Shown here: positions 52,806-63,561 of the stretch, one piece after another | Position numbering within the stretch: the stretch's first letter is position 1 | Layout: every line of letters starts with the position of its first letter | Source: Aurantiochytrium sp. KH105 | Taxonomy: Eukaryota; Sar; Bigyra; Thraustochytrida; Thraustochytriidae | Assembly: GCA_003116975.1 (NCBI GenBank) | Contig: BGKB01000143.1 | Location: 186,001 to 250,000, forward strand | Direction: 5' to 3' | DNA length: 64,000 bases | Position numbers and translations under genes: made by a program | The notes under the pieces: generated by a model | The model's input: the letters and a program-made list of their open reading frames with translations, nothing else | The model's database searches: none | Told to the model about the DNA's origin: nothing

Positions 52806-55247
52806 ATGTTTTCTGAAGACGAAGAAGTAGCGGGAACCGCGTACGGGGTAGGGAGACCTCCCCAGGACTCGCCGACTTCTTCGACCACGGGTCGCAGTCT
52901 GCGCAAGAACGGCAAGGACGCCCAGATTGGCATGGAGAGCGATGACGGCAAGGTCACCCACCCTATGCGTGCCATCCACGTGCCTGTCCCTTTCACCAAG
53001 GGCATTTACTGCAACCCGGTGACCAGCATTCTCGGTATCGTTGTGCTCTGGGGCCTTTCCATCTGGTGCATGGTCGACCCGGACTCGTCCTACGAGTACC
53101 TTACCCAAGCCCAGGCTGGCACGACCACGTACTTTACTTGGTTCTACATTGTCACGACCCCGATCATGTTCTTCTTCATGGCCTACGTCTATGTCATCTA
53201 TGGCAACCAGAAGCTGGGCAATCCCGAGGACAAGCCCGACTTTAACGCTGCTTCATACTTTGCCATGATCTTTTCTGCTGGTGTCGCAGTCGGTCTTTTC
53301 TTTTACGGCGTGAGTGAGCCCCTTTACCATCTCTCTGGCAACCGCTTCGACACCGGCTTCCACTCTGTTGCCGAGTATGACATTCATGCCATTAACCTCA
53401 CCCTTTACCATTGGGGATTTGGCGCATGGACCGGCTACGTCCTTATCGGTGTCACTGCAGGCATTGCTGCCTACCGCGAGAAGCTCCCTCTCACCATGCG
53501 CTCCTGCTTCTACCCGGTCCTTGGCCGCTACACCTGGGGCTTCTGGGGTGATGTGCTCGATGCCTTTAGCATTGTCGTGGTCGTCTCCGGTGTTTGCACA
53601 AGTCTTGGTCTTGGTGCCATTCAGCTGATTGACGGCATTGGTCGCCTCACGGACATGGATCTCGAAGAAGGCAGCACTGCCCAATCCAACGCTCGCATCA
53701 TCTGCATTTGGATTGTCACGGCTATGGCCACCGTTTCCGTCGTCTCCGGCCTCGATGTTGGTATCAAGATCCTTTCCAACATTGCTATCATGCTCGGTTT
53801 CATCCTCTGGTTTCTCGTTCTCTTCCTCGACGACACCAAGTACCTTCTCAACATCGCCGTGGAGTCTATTGGATGGTACTTTCAAAACAACCTGGTTCAG
53901 GTCGCTTTTGCAACTGATGCCTTTGCTCAGCTAACCCGTGGTAACGGTCGCGGCATTGATGGTGACCAGTACGAGGGTCTCGGTGCCTCTGCTTCTTGGA
54001 TGAACTCCTGGACCATCTTTTACTGGGCCTGGTGGACCGCATGGGCCAGCTTTGTCGGTCTCTTCATTGCTCGCATCTCCAAGGGCCGCACTATTCGCGA
54101 CGTCATTCACTTTACGCTTGCTGGCCCGCTCGTCTATGCCTTTCTCTGGTTCTCGGTCTTTGGTGGTGCCGGTATTCGCGCCTACCGCCGTGCCCTCGAG
54201 GTCATTCAGCTTGGTACCTTTCAGGGTGATGCTGACATGTACCTTGTCGAGGGCAGCTCCGTGTGCTACAACCCGCCCACTGAGCCGATCACGGTTACCT
54301 TTCTCGACAAGACCGGGGCTAACGCAACGTGGGAATTTGAAAATGACTACCCGACGATTACTCCCGTCTGCACCACCATCGGCAACGCCTCCTGGTGGAA
54401 TGTCCTCTTGCAGTACGGCGTCTTTGGTCACTTTCTCGGATGGGTTGCCGTCTTTGCCATTGCCATCTACTTTGTCACCTCTGCTGACTCGGGATCTCTC
54501 GTGGTGGATCACCTTGCCAGCAATGGACACGACGAACCGGGCTTTTGGATCCAGCGCGTCTTCTGGGCTTGTACCGAGGGTGCCGTCGCCACGGCCCTGC
54601 TCATTGCCGGCCAGTCCGATGCTCTCACTGCTCTTCAGTCTGTCATGATTGTCGCTGGTCTTCCCTTCTCTGTGCTCCTCTGTACGTGCATGATTTGCCT
54701 TTACCGTTTCCTCGTTCAATTTGAGAACCCGGAGCTCTACAACTCGTACAACGAGTTCCAGTTGCACTTTGGTGGCGGTATTTTCAACTACTTTGACATC
54801 CTTCTCTCCTGCGGCGGCCTCTTCACGAGTTCTGGTCGCGACTTCATCACCGTTCCCGACGCACGCGTTCACCTCGAGACGCTTCGTGCCTTCCTCCTCC
54901 CAGGCTGGTCCACCTACATCATTGCGTCTCGCCTCAGTCCGGAGTCCAGGTTCATCAACGTGCTCTCCGCTGTTATGGTCGAGCTGCTCTTTGCCGGTTG
55001 GATCGTACTTTTTCTTTCCATGGTGGCCATTCATGACATCAAGGCTTTTGGCTGGCTCTGCTTCCTTTGCATGGGTTTTGCCCTCGGCGCGCTGCGGACT
55101 ACTGTTCGCGCCAAGTTCAACATCATGGGCAACTTTGGTGAGGATGTTGGTGCTTCGCTCGTTGCTTACTACCAGGTCCTTGCGCAGTGCGTCATTGAGA
55201 CTGACGACATGGACATCCGGAGCGTTGGCTCTCATCTGTCCACTTGA
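52806..55247 (+). CDS. BCCT-family osmolyte transporter, paralog 3
   Basis: 813 residues from the first ATG (52806); the frame is open 16 codons further up without ATG. The core is close to paralog 2: NRFDTGFHSVAEYDIHAINL, HWGFGAW, FYWAWWTAW, ISKGRTIRDVIHF. TM10 reads IYFVTSADSGSLVVD, closer to the bacterial motif than the other two. Differences from paralog 2 include QYGVFGHFLGW in place of QYYDYGPFLSW just before TM10, and a short C-terminus without the acidic serine tail. The N-terminal 50 residues are acidic and Ser/Thr-rich. Third codon positions are less strictly C than in paralog 1. The next gene starts 720 bp downstream on the same strand. Confidence 0.95.
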   Translation: MFSEDEEVAGTAYGVGRPPQDSPTSSTTGRSLRKNGKDAQIGMESDDGKVTHPMRAIHVPVPFTKGIYCNPVTSILGIVVLWGLSIWCMVDPDSSYEYLTQAQAGTTTYFTWFYIVTTPIMFFFMAYVYVIYGNQKLGNPEDKPDFNAASYFAMIFSAGVAVGLFFYGVSEPLYHLSGNRFDTGFHSVAEYDIHAINLTLYHWGFGAWTGYVLIGVTAGIAAYREKLPLTMRSCFYPVLGRYTWGFWGDVLDAFSIVVVVSGVCTSLGLGAIQLIDGIGRLTDMDLEEGSTAQSNARIICIWIVTAMATVSVVSGLDVGIKILSNIAIMLGFILWFLVLFLDDTKYLLNIAVESIGWYFQNNLVQVAFATDAFAQLTRGNGRGIDGDQYEGLGASASWMNSWTIFYWAWWTAWASFVGLFIARISKGRTIRDVIHFTLAGPLVYAFLWFSVFGGAGIRAYRRALEVIQLGTFQGDADMYLVEGSSVCYNPPTEPITVTFLDKTGANATWEFENDYPTITPVCTTIGNASWWNVLLQYGVFGHFLGWVAVFAIAIYFVTSADSGSLVVDHLASNGHDEPGFWIQRVFWACTEGAVATALLIAGQSDALTALQSVMIVAGLPFSVLLCTCMICLYRFLVQFENPELYNSYNEFQLHFGGGIFNYFDILLSCGGLFTSSGRDFITVPDARVHLETLRAFLLPGWSTYIIASRLSPESRFINVLSAVMVELLFAGWIVLFLSMVAIHDIKAFGWLCFLCMGFALGALRTTVRAKFNIMGNFGEDVGASLVAYYQVLAQCVIETDDMDIRSVGSHLST

Positions 55248-55966
55248 GCTTCGTAGTAGCTCGTGTGTGCGAGGACCGGATCTTGACGCGTCCGCTGCTC
55301 TTTCCCTATGTTTTGTTGAGTGTCCTTTCTTTCCAATAAAAAATCTTCCGTCATTTCATACCATTTGGCCGCCCAATCTATTTTCGTAGTTCACTTCAGC
55401 TTCGTATTGGTTTTTGTGTGAGAGGTATACGTATGATCGAGTATATACACAGACTTGCACATGACCTCTGGAAAGTAGCCCTACTTGAAGACCGAGTATA
55501 AACAGACTTGCACATGACCCCATGAAAGTAGTCCTACTTGACTTTGAAGTCGCATCAGATCGAATTTGAGACCTTTCATTTTTACGAACGTGCATCTTTT
55601 CCTCATCGCTTGCACGTAATTTTATCCCTTTCCGCTTTACTGTTCTGGGCGGTTCGCTTTCTTGCTCGTTTAGAGAAAAACGATGGGCTCGATCGATGAG
55701 AGATTGATCATCTTGACTCTCTTTTCCAATTCCACTTCCACCAGCATCAAGCTTAAAAAGTATTGGTGGCACGGCTGGACTGTGAGAGCCAAGAGAGAGA
55801 GGGAGAGAGACCAGTCTGTAGTCTACATCGTTTCATACGCTCGCTTCTGCCGCGAAAGACGACAGGCAACGGGGGCACCTCGGTGCGGCATCTCGCATCT
55901 GCCCTGGACCTCTTATCAAGTCATCAAGTCATCCTAGGGCTTGCCGGCTGCCCAGCGCGAGCGTCA
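55248..55966. other. Spacer between BCCT paralog 3 and the HAD-domain gene
   Basis: AT-richer. It includes an AATAAA word at 55335-55340, 88 bp after the BCCT stop, and a near-duplicate of about 45 bp (GAGTATA-ACAGACTTGCACATGACC at about 55439-55464 and 55494-55519). No gene seen. Confidence 0.6.
55335..55340 (+). terminator. Possible polyadenylation signal of BCCT paralog 3
   Basis: AATAAA in a T-rich context 88 bp past the stop. Whether this lineage uses the canonical signal is not known to me. Confidence 0.35.
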
Positions 55967-57961
55967 ATGTCAACATTCGTAGAGGCGGAGCCTCCGGCAG
56001 CCACCAGTGCTGGCGAACTCGCGCTCCCTATGACGGCGGCCGAAATCCAAGAGAAACTCGGACGCGAAGGCGAGGTCTTGCTGGGCGTACTTGACGGTAC
56101 GCCGTCGCTGCAAACCTTTCATTCTGGGCGATGGGAGCTGACAGCACAAGACATCGAAACAGCGCTCGGCGAAGACGCACTCTGCCGCATCGAAAAGGCC
56201 GTCAAACCACGCATGGATAGCGTCTTTGGCCTCCGCCAGAACCTCATCAACCTTAAAAAGGTTTACCTCCATCTCCAAATGCCAGGCAGCGAACTGCAAA
56301 AGCGCATTAATCAGTACACGTGCCTCTTTTACGCAGATGGCAAGGACTGGTATCAACATCTCATTGCTGAGCAGGAAGTCGACTCATGGCGCAAGCCCAA
56401 GGAAGAAACCGGGGCTGCGCTGTATCAGCAGGTCTCTCGAGCTCTGCAAGAATGCAACGGGGCACAAATGGCTGTTCTTGACGCGCGCCAATACATTAAG
56501 AACATTTGCTGCGTTCCGAGGCATCCAAACAAACCCACGAGTTTTGAGCTCCAGCTTTTACCCGCAACACTTTGGAGCGCGCAAGTGTTCTCAGATCTAG
56601 AGAGAGAATGGCCTGGTATCGCCGACAAGGACTTGATCGAGGCTCGCAAGGCGTACTTTCAGGGGAAACGCGATATGGCGCGACCTTCTGAATGCGACGC
56701 CGATCGCCTCGCCAAAGAGCGTCTCGACGCGCTCGTGGACAAAATTGTTGGCGCGGTGGACGCTCATGACAATAAAGCTGTACGTCACTTCATCAAGTGC
56801 TCCTGCGTCGCGCGCGGCGTATCGAAGGCGCTTCGTATCGAGGTCGAGGCCGAGCGCTTGCATGAGAGCGTCCGTGAGATGATCAAACGCCTACGAGGCT
56901 TGCAGGACAGACTTCTCGAGGTGACCAAGGATTCGCCACAGGCATATTATAAGCTTGTTCGATTTACTTGTCAAGTCGATGCCATGATCAAGGTCCTCTT
57001 GGATCTTGATCTCTGGCTCAAGCGCGTTCGCGATGAACCCACACGGCTTTGGTTTGGCGCAGCGGACCGCGACGCCAGCGCGGGACTGTTTGTCCCGCCA
57101 GACTTTGAGGCCGTCGCCAGCATCCACGATGGCCTCGAGGAGATTTTGCAGCGCTGGCGTCCGCAGCTCGAGGCGCGGCTGCGTGACCCTGACAATCCCG
57201 AGTACGCTGCATACCTTAAGGGTCGCAAAGCCTGCAAGCGCTGCCGGGCCCAGTACAGCAAACCCTTTGTGGCCAACAATGGGCTCTGCTACTTTTGTGA
57301 ATTAACGGCACGCGATACCGCCGCCGCGGCCGCAGCCCAGCTCTCCGAGACAGCCCTACAGAGCGGCTTGCTTATGGACTGCACGCTGCAACTGCGTTGC
57401 GTGCCCAAGGGCGCGACAAAGGCGCCCATGCCGACCATGTGTCCGCACTCGCATCGGTGCTTTGTATGTGACGGGTGGACGTGCGAGCTCTGCAATGCGG
57501 TGAGACTTGATGGCGATGGCGTGGCGGCAGTCGTTGAAGAATCCGACCCCGATGTGCTTTTGTTTGACTTTGATCGGACCTTTGCGTCAACGCGCTCAGG
57601 CGCAGACCCACTTGTCGTTAAGAATGGAATGAGTCATACTCTCGACCCACACCTTGCGAGTCTGGCTCATGGGAGGGCCCCGGGCTCGGTGCACGTCGTC
57701 ACTCGAAACTCGCACAAGCGTCAGATTGAAGCCTTTCTCGCGGAGCGTGAGCTAGCTCATGTTCAGGTGCACAGCCTTCGCCATTTTGCGAGCGCAAATG
57801 ACAAGGCTGACATGATCGACAGTCTGCTCACTTCCGCGCAGACGGCCCTCTTTGTCGATGATAGCTGGCAGGAGGTTCTTGCCCCACGGTTGCGCGACCT
57901 GGTCTTCAATAAACTCGGCAAGGTACGTGTTGTGCTTTTCGATCGGTCACAGACCTCTTAG
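55967..57961 (+). CDS. Zinc-cluster protein with C-terminal HAD-fold phosphatase-like domain
   Basis: 664 residues from the first ATG (55967). I do not recognise the first 400 residues, which are mostly helical. Two cysteine groups follow: CKRC and CYFC (Cys 423, 426, 441, 444), typical of a four-cysteine zinc site, and a second cluster of Cys 492, 498, 501, 506 and 509 with nearby histidines. The last 135 residues carry all four HAD motifs: LLFDFDRTFAST (nucleophile Asp about 534, DxDxT), VVTRNS (Thr of motif II), Lys 613 in NDKADM, and FVDDSW (Asp 631-632). A DxDxT start suggests phosphatase rather than dehalogenase chemistry. The combination of helical domain, two zinc groups and HAD is not one I can name. 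An AATAAA word lies at 58197-58202. Confidence 0.85.
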   Translation: MSTFVEAEPPAATSAGELALPMTAAEIQEKLGREGEVLLGVLDGTPSLQTFHSGRWELTAQDIETALGEDALCRIEKAVKPRMDSVFGLRQNLINLKKVYLHLQMPGSELQKRINQYTCLFYADGKDWYQHLIAEQEVDSWRKPKEETGAALYQQVSRALQECNGAQMAVLDARQYIKNICCVPRHPNKPTSFELQLLPATLWSAQVFSDLEREWPGIADKDLIEARKAYFQGKRDMARPSECDADRLAKERLDALVDKIVGAVDAHDNKAVRHFIKCSCVARGVSKALRIEVEAERLHESVREMIKRLRGLQDRLLEVTKDSPQAYYKLVRFTCQVDAMIKVLLDLDLWLKRVRDEPTRLWFGAADRDASAGLFVPPDFEAVASIHDGLEEILQRWRPQLEARLRDPDNPEYAAYLKGRKACKRCRAQYSKPFVANNGLCYFCELTARDTAAAAAAQLSETALQSGLLMDCTLQLRCVPKGATKAPMPTMCPHSHRCFVCDGWTCELCNAVRLDGDGVAAVVEESDPDVLLFDFDRTFASTRSGADPLVVKNGMSHTLDPHLASLAHGRAPGSVHVVTRNSHKRQIEAFLAERELAHVQVHSLRHFASANDKADMIDSLLTSAQTALFVDDSWQEVLAPRLRDLVFNKLGKVRVVLFDRSQTS

Positions 57962-58252
57962 AAAGCGCGCTCTCGGCTGGCCAAACTGTCGAGTCAATCA
58001 CGATCGAGAATGCGCCCTCGTTTGCTTGGCCGAGTTGTTGAGCTTGGTCGAGTCCCGCAAGACGTACAAAGGTCTCGACATTCAGAAGAGACAAAGTAAA
58101 GAATTCATTGGGCAGCAGCAAGGCATTACCGGAGAGAAAGGACATCCCATGCTTTGCTCTTTTTCTTGGAGATTGTAGATAGACAGTCGCACAAATAATA
58201 AAGTTGTGGCTTAGCCCCTTCTCTCTTCCCCATCAGTTTGCTTGTTCGTCGC

Positions 58253-58936
58253 TTAGCCCGCCTTTGTTGACCCAAAGCCAGAAATGCCCATGGCAGCCAT
58301 CATTGCCTTGGTCTCAGCGTCCTCGGCTGGAAGTTGGTCGTCCATAGCCTGTTTCGCACTGTTGTTGGCCATCTTGCGTTCCTCCTTGCGCTTACGCTTA
58401 CGCGCCGCGCGCTCCTCGCGTTTGTTCGCCTCCAGCTCTTCGAGTTCGCGAACGCGAGACTCAAAGTCATAGGTTGCTGCGGCATGTGCTTGGGCGCGCT
58501 TGGCGTATTTGAGCTCGACCCGCTCACGAATGCGTTGCCGCACTTCACTTAGCGTTGCCTTGCGCACAGCCATGGAATTGCCCAGCTTGCTCTGATGCTG
58601 GACCGAGTTTAGATGCTGCATGTACGAGCTCGAATCCGTGAACGTCCGCTGGCAAAGCTCGCAGTGGTAACCCTGACGCGTGAGGGCGCCATCGGCCTCC
58701 AAATCGATCATGCGTCGCGAGCCAACATCCTTGAAGAAGTCCACGGTCTCTCTGCGGCTGTGAAGAAAGCCGTCATCTTGGCGCGCCTCCAAGAGCCTCC
58801 GCCGCTCGACGGCGGCCTCGCCGCCTCGCTCGCGGTCCTCGCGCTCGCGCGCGCGGCGCTCGAACGCCTCGCGGTCCCAGCTGCGGCTCTCTATGTTCGA
58901 CACCCCGCGCGTCGCGCCGCTTCGCTCGCCGGCCAT
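58253..58936 (-). CDS. ZMAT2: SNU23/ZMAT2, U4/U6.U5 tri-snRNP zinc-finger protein
   Basis: 227 residues. A charged N-terminus (WDREAFERRAREREDRERGG) matches the WD-x-E-x-Y/F opening of ZMAT2. The single matrin-type C2H2 finger is YHCELCQRTFTDSSSYMQHLNSVQHQ, given here in two parts: YHCELC and HLNSVQHQ. After it comes LGNSMAVRKATLSEVRQRI, like the LGMSMRVERSTLDQVKKRF of the human protein, then a long Lys/Arg/Glu helix. The C-terminus MMAAMGISGFGSTK is nearly the family's own ending. SNU23 is part of the precatalytic spliceosome near the 5' splice site. It starts about 650 bp from the divergent RPC2 gene. Confidence 0.93.
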   Translation of the reverse strand: MAGERSGATRGVSNIESRSWDREAFERRAREREDRERGGEAAVERRRLLEARQDDGFLHSRRETVDFFKDVGSRRMIDLEADGALTRQGYHCELCQRTFTDSSSYMQHLNSVQHQSKLGNSMAVRKATLSEVRQRIRERVELKYAKRAQAHAAATYDFESRVRELEELEANKREERAARKRKRKEERKMANNSAKQAMDDQLPAEDAETKAMMAAMGISGFGSTKAG

Positions 58937-59583
58937 CTTGTCGTCGTGCGCGACGTGCGTTTGGCTTTTACAAATTCACGCGGATTCACCCAGATTCACG
59001 TCAAAAAAGCGACGCAAAACAGCGACAAAACAGCGCAAAAAATTGAAGGTCGTCTGCAAGCGGTCAGGCCAGGCAAGTCCGAGGGATCTCGTCTGATCAG
59101 CAGCCACAGGTTTTCCTTGTCAAAGTACTACGCACGACGCAAGACGCAAGACATAAGACAATGCAGTAAGCTTACCTAGATGCTAGCTGGCAGCGATGCA
59201 TGTATTTTTTTGGAGAGTCCCAACAAGTCCCAAGCAGGATAGTTTATCTTTTGGGGTGAAGATTGCGTATGTTCTTCTTTGACAAGGCCACGAGTTCGTT
59301 CCTCCGCACGGAAAACACGAAAATTGCTTTTTGCATCCATGTAGAAACGTCACAAAGCAAAAAAGCCTTTTCGTATGGCTTACTCCATTGATTCACGAGG
59401 CGAGCTTGCAAATCTAGGCCCAGGCCGAGGCCTTCTGCTTACCGCACGTCCACCCTCCCTAGCCTGCCCTTCAAGTCGCTTTCGACCCGACGCGGCCTGC
59501 CCCCGACCCCGGGGCGCGATCAAATCAAGCACAGCCCCTGGACGAGGACCACAAGCGGCACTCTTGGCGGCCCGGCTCCACAA
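58937..59583. other. Divergent promoter region, SNU23 / RPC2
   Basis: About 650 bp. AT-richer near the SNU23 side (A-rich run 59003-59045), GC-rich near RPC2. No gene seen. Confidence 0.55.
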
Positions 59584-59771
59584 ATGTGCCGGCTGGCGAG
59601 TGGCCCGGAGCGGCCTCGCTTCGCGCTCTCTCTCCTGGCGACCTTTCAAGCCTCGAACCTCGACCCCGAGCGCGACCTCGAGCGCGACCTCGCGGGCGAG
59701 CGCGGCGCGGCGCACGCGCACGAGGCGATGCTGCCCGGGGCGCGGGGCAGGCGCAAGCCCGCCGCCGGGGC

Positions 59772-59803
<32 letters not shown>

Positions 59804-62800
59804 CGCGCGGCGGGCCCGGCGCCGCGCGCGGCGGCGACGACGACGCCCGCGGCGCCAAGGACGAGGAGCTCGGCGACAAGCAGCAGCAGCGGCAGGGCGC
59901 GGGGGCGGGTGGCGAGGGCGGCGGCGGCGGCGGCGGCGGCAGTAGCGGGGCCAAGACGCGAACGCGAGAGAATGGAGAGCAGATGAAGGCTGATCTGGAA
60001 GCAGAGGCCAAGATGGCTCCCGAGAGTCTCGAGATCGAGGAGGAGAAGGGCGCCGACGTCGGCCAAGTTGGAGAGCGCCTCTTGCCTGGGCCTGCAGACA
60101 TCCCGCAGCAAAAGCCTTCGAGTGGGCTGACGCCCAGAGAAAGGGCTGCAGTCGACGAGGCGCCTGCACGGAACAAGTGGAAGCTCCTTCCCGAGTTTCT
60201 CAAGGTCCGTGGCCTCGTCAAGCAGCACATTGACTCGTACAATCACTTTGTCGAGGTGGAAATGAAAAAGATTGTAGCCTCCAAGATGAATCGCGAGATT
60301 CGCAGTGACAACAACCACCACTTTTTCCTGCGGTACGAGGACGTCTACGTTGGCACGCCCGAGGTAGACCAAAACCTCATCACCTACAAGGTGACACCGC
60401 AAGAGTGCCGTCTTCGTGATCTGACCTATGCCGCGCCCATTTACGTGGACGTGTGCTTTACACGCGGTCGCGGAGTCTTTCGCAAGCGAAAGCTGCAAAT
60501 CGGACGCATCCCCGTCATGCTCCAGAGCTCGCGCTGTCGTCTGCGCGGCAAGTCTGTGGCCGAACTCGAAAAGCTCAAAGAGTGCCCGTATGACCCGGGT
60601 GGCTACTTTGTGGTCAAGGGCTCGGAAAAGGTGATTCTCATTCAAGAGCAGCTGAGCAAGAATCGCATCATTATCGAGCAGGACTCCAAGAAGCAGACGT
60701 GCGCCAGCGTGACGAGTTCCACGCACGAGCGCAAAAGTCGCACGGCAGTCTACATCAAAAATAATCGCATTTACCTCAAGCACAACAGCATCAGCGCAGA
60801 CATTCCCATTTTCATCGTCCTCAAGGCCATGGACTGCGAGTCGGAACTGCTCATCAACTACGCCATCTCAGGAACGAGCGGCATTCGCCAGTTTCTCATT
60901 GCGTCGGCCGAAGAGGCCGCTCGCGCGGGCATTTTCACTCGCGACCAGGCGCTTGAGTTCATTGGCCAGTACATTAAGCACTCGCGCGCGGCCAAGCGTA
61001 GTGCTGACGACCCGACAAACACGGCTCCGCTTCGCGCGGACGAAGCCAAGGATGTCCTTGCGCTCATGGTGCTGGGCCACGTGCCGGTGAACAATTACGA
61101 CTTTCGCGACAAGGCGTTCTACCTCATGTACATGGTACGACAGTGTTGTCAGGCCGAGGCAGATCCATCGCTTTTGGACGACAAGGATTACTACGGTAAC
61201 AAGCGTCTCGAGCTGGCTGGTCAGCTGCTCGCCCTCCTTTTTGAGGATCTCTTTAAACGCTTCAACACCGAGCTCAAGCTGCAGGCGGAACGCGTGCTTT
61301 CTAAAGCGAATCAGGCAGATGCCTTTGACATTATGAAGCACATGAGCCAGAACATCATCACCAACGGTTTTGTCCAGGCCATCTCCACGGGCAACTGGTC
61401 TTTGAAACGTTTCAAGATGGAGCGTGCTGGCGTGACGCAGCAACTTTCGCGTCTCTCCTTCATGTCGGCCATCGGGCACATGACGCGTATCACCTCGCAA
61501 TTTGAAAAGACGCGCAAGGTGAGTGGCCCGCGTGCTTTGCAGCCATCCCAATGGGGTATGCTCTGCCCCTCGGACACGCCCGAGGGTGAGTCTTGTGGAC
61601 TGGTCAAGAATCTTGCCTTGCTCACGCACGTGACTTCGGATGAGGAGGATGGGCCCGTGCGCCAGCTCGTGCTGCGTCTCGGTGTAGAAGACATCAAGCT
61701 CTTGGGCGGCGAGGAAATTTTCTCCGAGGGCGCATATGTGGTAATGCTCAACGGTGAAATCCTGGGGTTGACTGCAGAACCCGAGGTTCTTGCCGAGCAG
61801 CTTCGCAAGCTGCGGCGCGCTGGTCGTCTTGGCGAGTACGTTTCTGTCTTTGTCAACCGTGACAAGGCCACTGTGCAAATTGCCACGGATGGTGGTCGCA
61901 TGTGTCGACCCCTCATTGTCGTGGACAAGGCGACGCATCGCGGCAAGGTCCGCAATAAGCACCTGCGCATGCTACGTGAGGGGAAAATGGCCTTTCACCA
62001 GCTCTTGGAGCAAGGTTTGATCGAGTACGTGGATGTGAACGAGTCGAACAATACCATGGTGGCACTCTCTGATGTGGAGGGCGAAAGCGCGGGCGGGGCC
62101 ACGATGCAAGAGGCCACGCACTTGGAGATTGATCCTCTTACTATTCTTGGCATTGTGGTGGGTCTGGTACCCTTTCCTCATCACAATCAGAGTCCGCGTA
62201 ACACGTATCAGTGCGCCATGGGCAAGCAAGCCGTTGGCACGATTGGCATGAACCAGCTCGAGCGCATTGATACTCTGCTTTACCTTATGTGCTACCCGCA
62301 CAAGCCCCTCGTGCACTCTCGCACGCTAGAGCTCGTGAACTTTGACTGTGTGCCGGCGGGGCAAAACGCAATCGTGGCCGTCATGTCGTATTCGGGCTAC
62401 GATATTGAAGATGCAATCATCATCAACAAGTCGAGCATGGAGCGCGGATTTGCACGTTGCATGGTGATGCGAAAGTACGCGACGCAGCTCAAGACGTATG
62501 CAAACAACACAATGGATCGTCTAGCGCCGCCGCCATTTGCGACACCCGACGCACCCCCGGCCGCGGCTGGCAAGTTCTGTGGCGTGGGCTACGACGGCGT
62601 CATTGAGATTGGCAGCAGGGTAGAAAAGAATGGCGTCTTGGTGAACCGGGAAATGCCCACGAACACGAGTGACCTGATGGTGACAGGTCCGGGCATGGGC
62701 CACGGAAGCGGCGAGTTCAAGCCGTCGGCGCTGTGTTACAAGGGCCCGGGCGATGCGCGCGTGGACAAGGTCATGATCTCCTCGTCCGAGTTCGAATCGC

Positions 62801-63561
62801 ACATTATCAAGGTTGTAACGCGCGAGGTGCGCATGATCGAGCTGGGCGACAAATTTTCCTCGCGGCATGGCCAAAAGGGCGTCGTGGGCCTCATTGTGCC
62901 TCAGGTCGATATGCCATTCACGGATCAAGGCATCGTTCCGGACATTATCATGAACCCGCACGGTTTCCCGAGTCGAATGACGGTGGGCAAGTTGATGGAG
63001 CTCATTTGCTCCAAGGCCGGCGCGGTGAGCGGCGTGCGCCAGTACGGTACCGCATTTGCCGAGAATCCTGTCAAGGCGTGCTCGGAAACGCTCGTCAAGC
63101 ACGGGCACTCATATCACGGCAAGGAGGTTGTGACGGACGGTATCACGGGCGAGACGGTGGAGGCGCACATTTTCTTTGGGCCGGTGTACTACCAGCGTCT
63201 CAAGCACATGGTGGCGGACAAGATGCATGCACGTGCGCGAGGCCCGCGTGCGGTTCTCACGCGGCAGCCGACCGAGGGTCGCTCGCGTGATGGCGGTCTG
63301 CGCCTGGGCGAGATGGAGCGTGACTGTCTGATTGGCTATGGCGCCTCGGGTCTGCTCATCGAGCGGCTCATGATTTCCTCGGATATTTTCGAGGCCAATG
63401 TTTGTCTCAAGTGCGGATTCATGGCGAATCCAGTGCGGTGCCAGAACTGCCGCACAGGCGCCCATTTGACGTCGCTGAGCTTGCCGTACGCGTGTAAGCT
63501 GCTCTTTCAGGAACTCCATTCGATGAATATTATTCCCAAGCTGACGCTGCAGGACTTGTAG
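59584..63561 (+). CDS. POLR3B: RNA polymerase III second-largest subunit
   Basis: 1325 residues, intronless. From about residue 198 the protein follows RPC2 end to end: KWKLLPEFLKVRGLVKQHID, APIYVDV, GYFVVKGSEKVILIQEQLS, YYGNKRLELAGQLL, RKVSGPRALQPSQWGMLCP, then the active-site loop SGYDIEDA near 938, KFSSRHGQKG near 1090, and the ending KLLFQELHSMNIIP. The C-terminal zinc site has CLKCGF and CQNC (about 1274-1292). It forms half of the active cleft of Pol III, which makes tRNAs, 5S rRNA and U6. The first 190 residues have no counterpart: RG repeats, a glycine run and acidic patches. Downstream ATGs at 59728 and 59983 would shorten this extension. Confidence 0.96.

Noticed and set aside
53931-55235. 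434-residue antisense frame in BCCT paralog 3
   Set aside because: Shadow of codon bias; no start context and no motif.
59380-60783. 467-residue minus-strand frame over the RPC2 5' end
   Set aside because: Overlaps the conserved RPC2 coding region and owes its length to GC-rich codons; no family.
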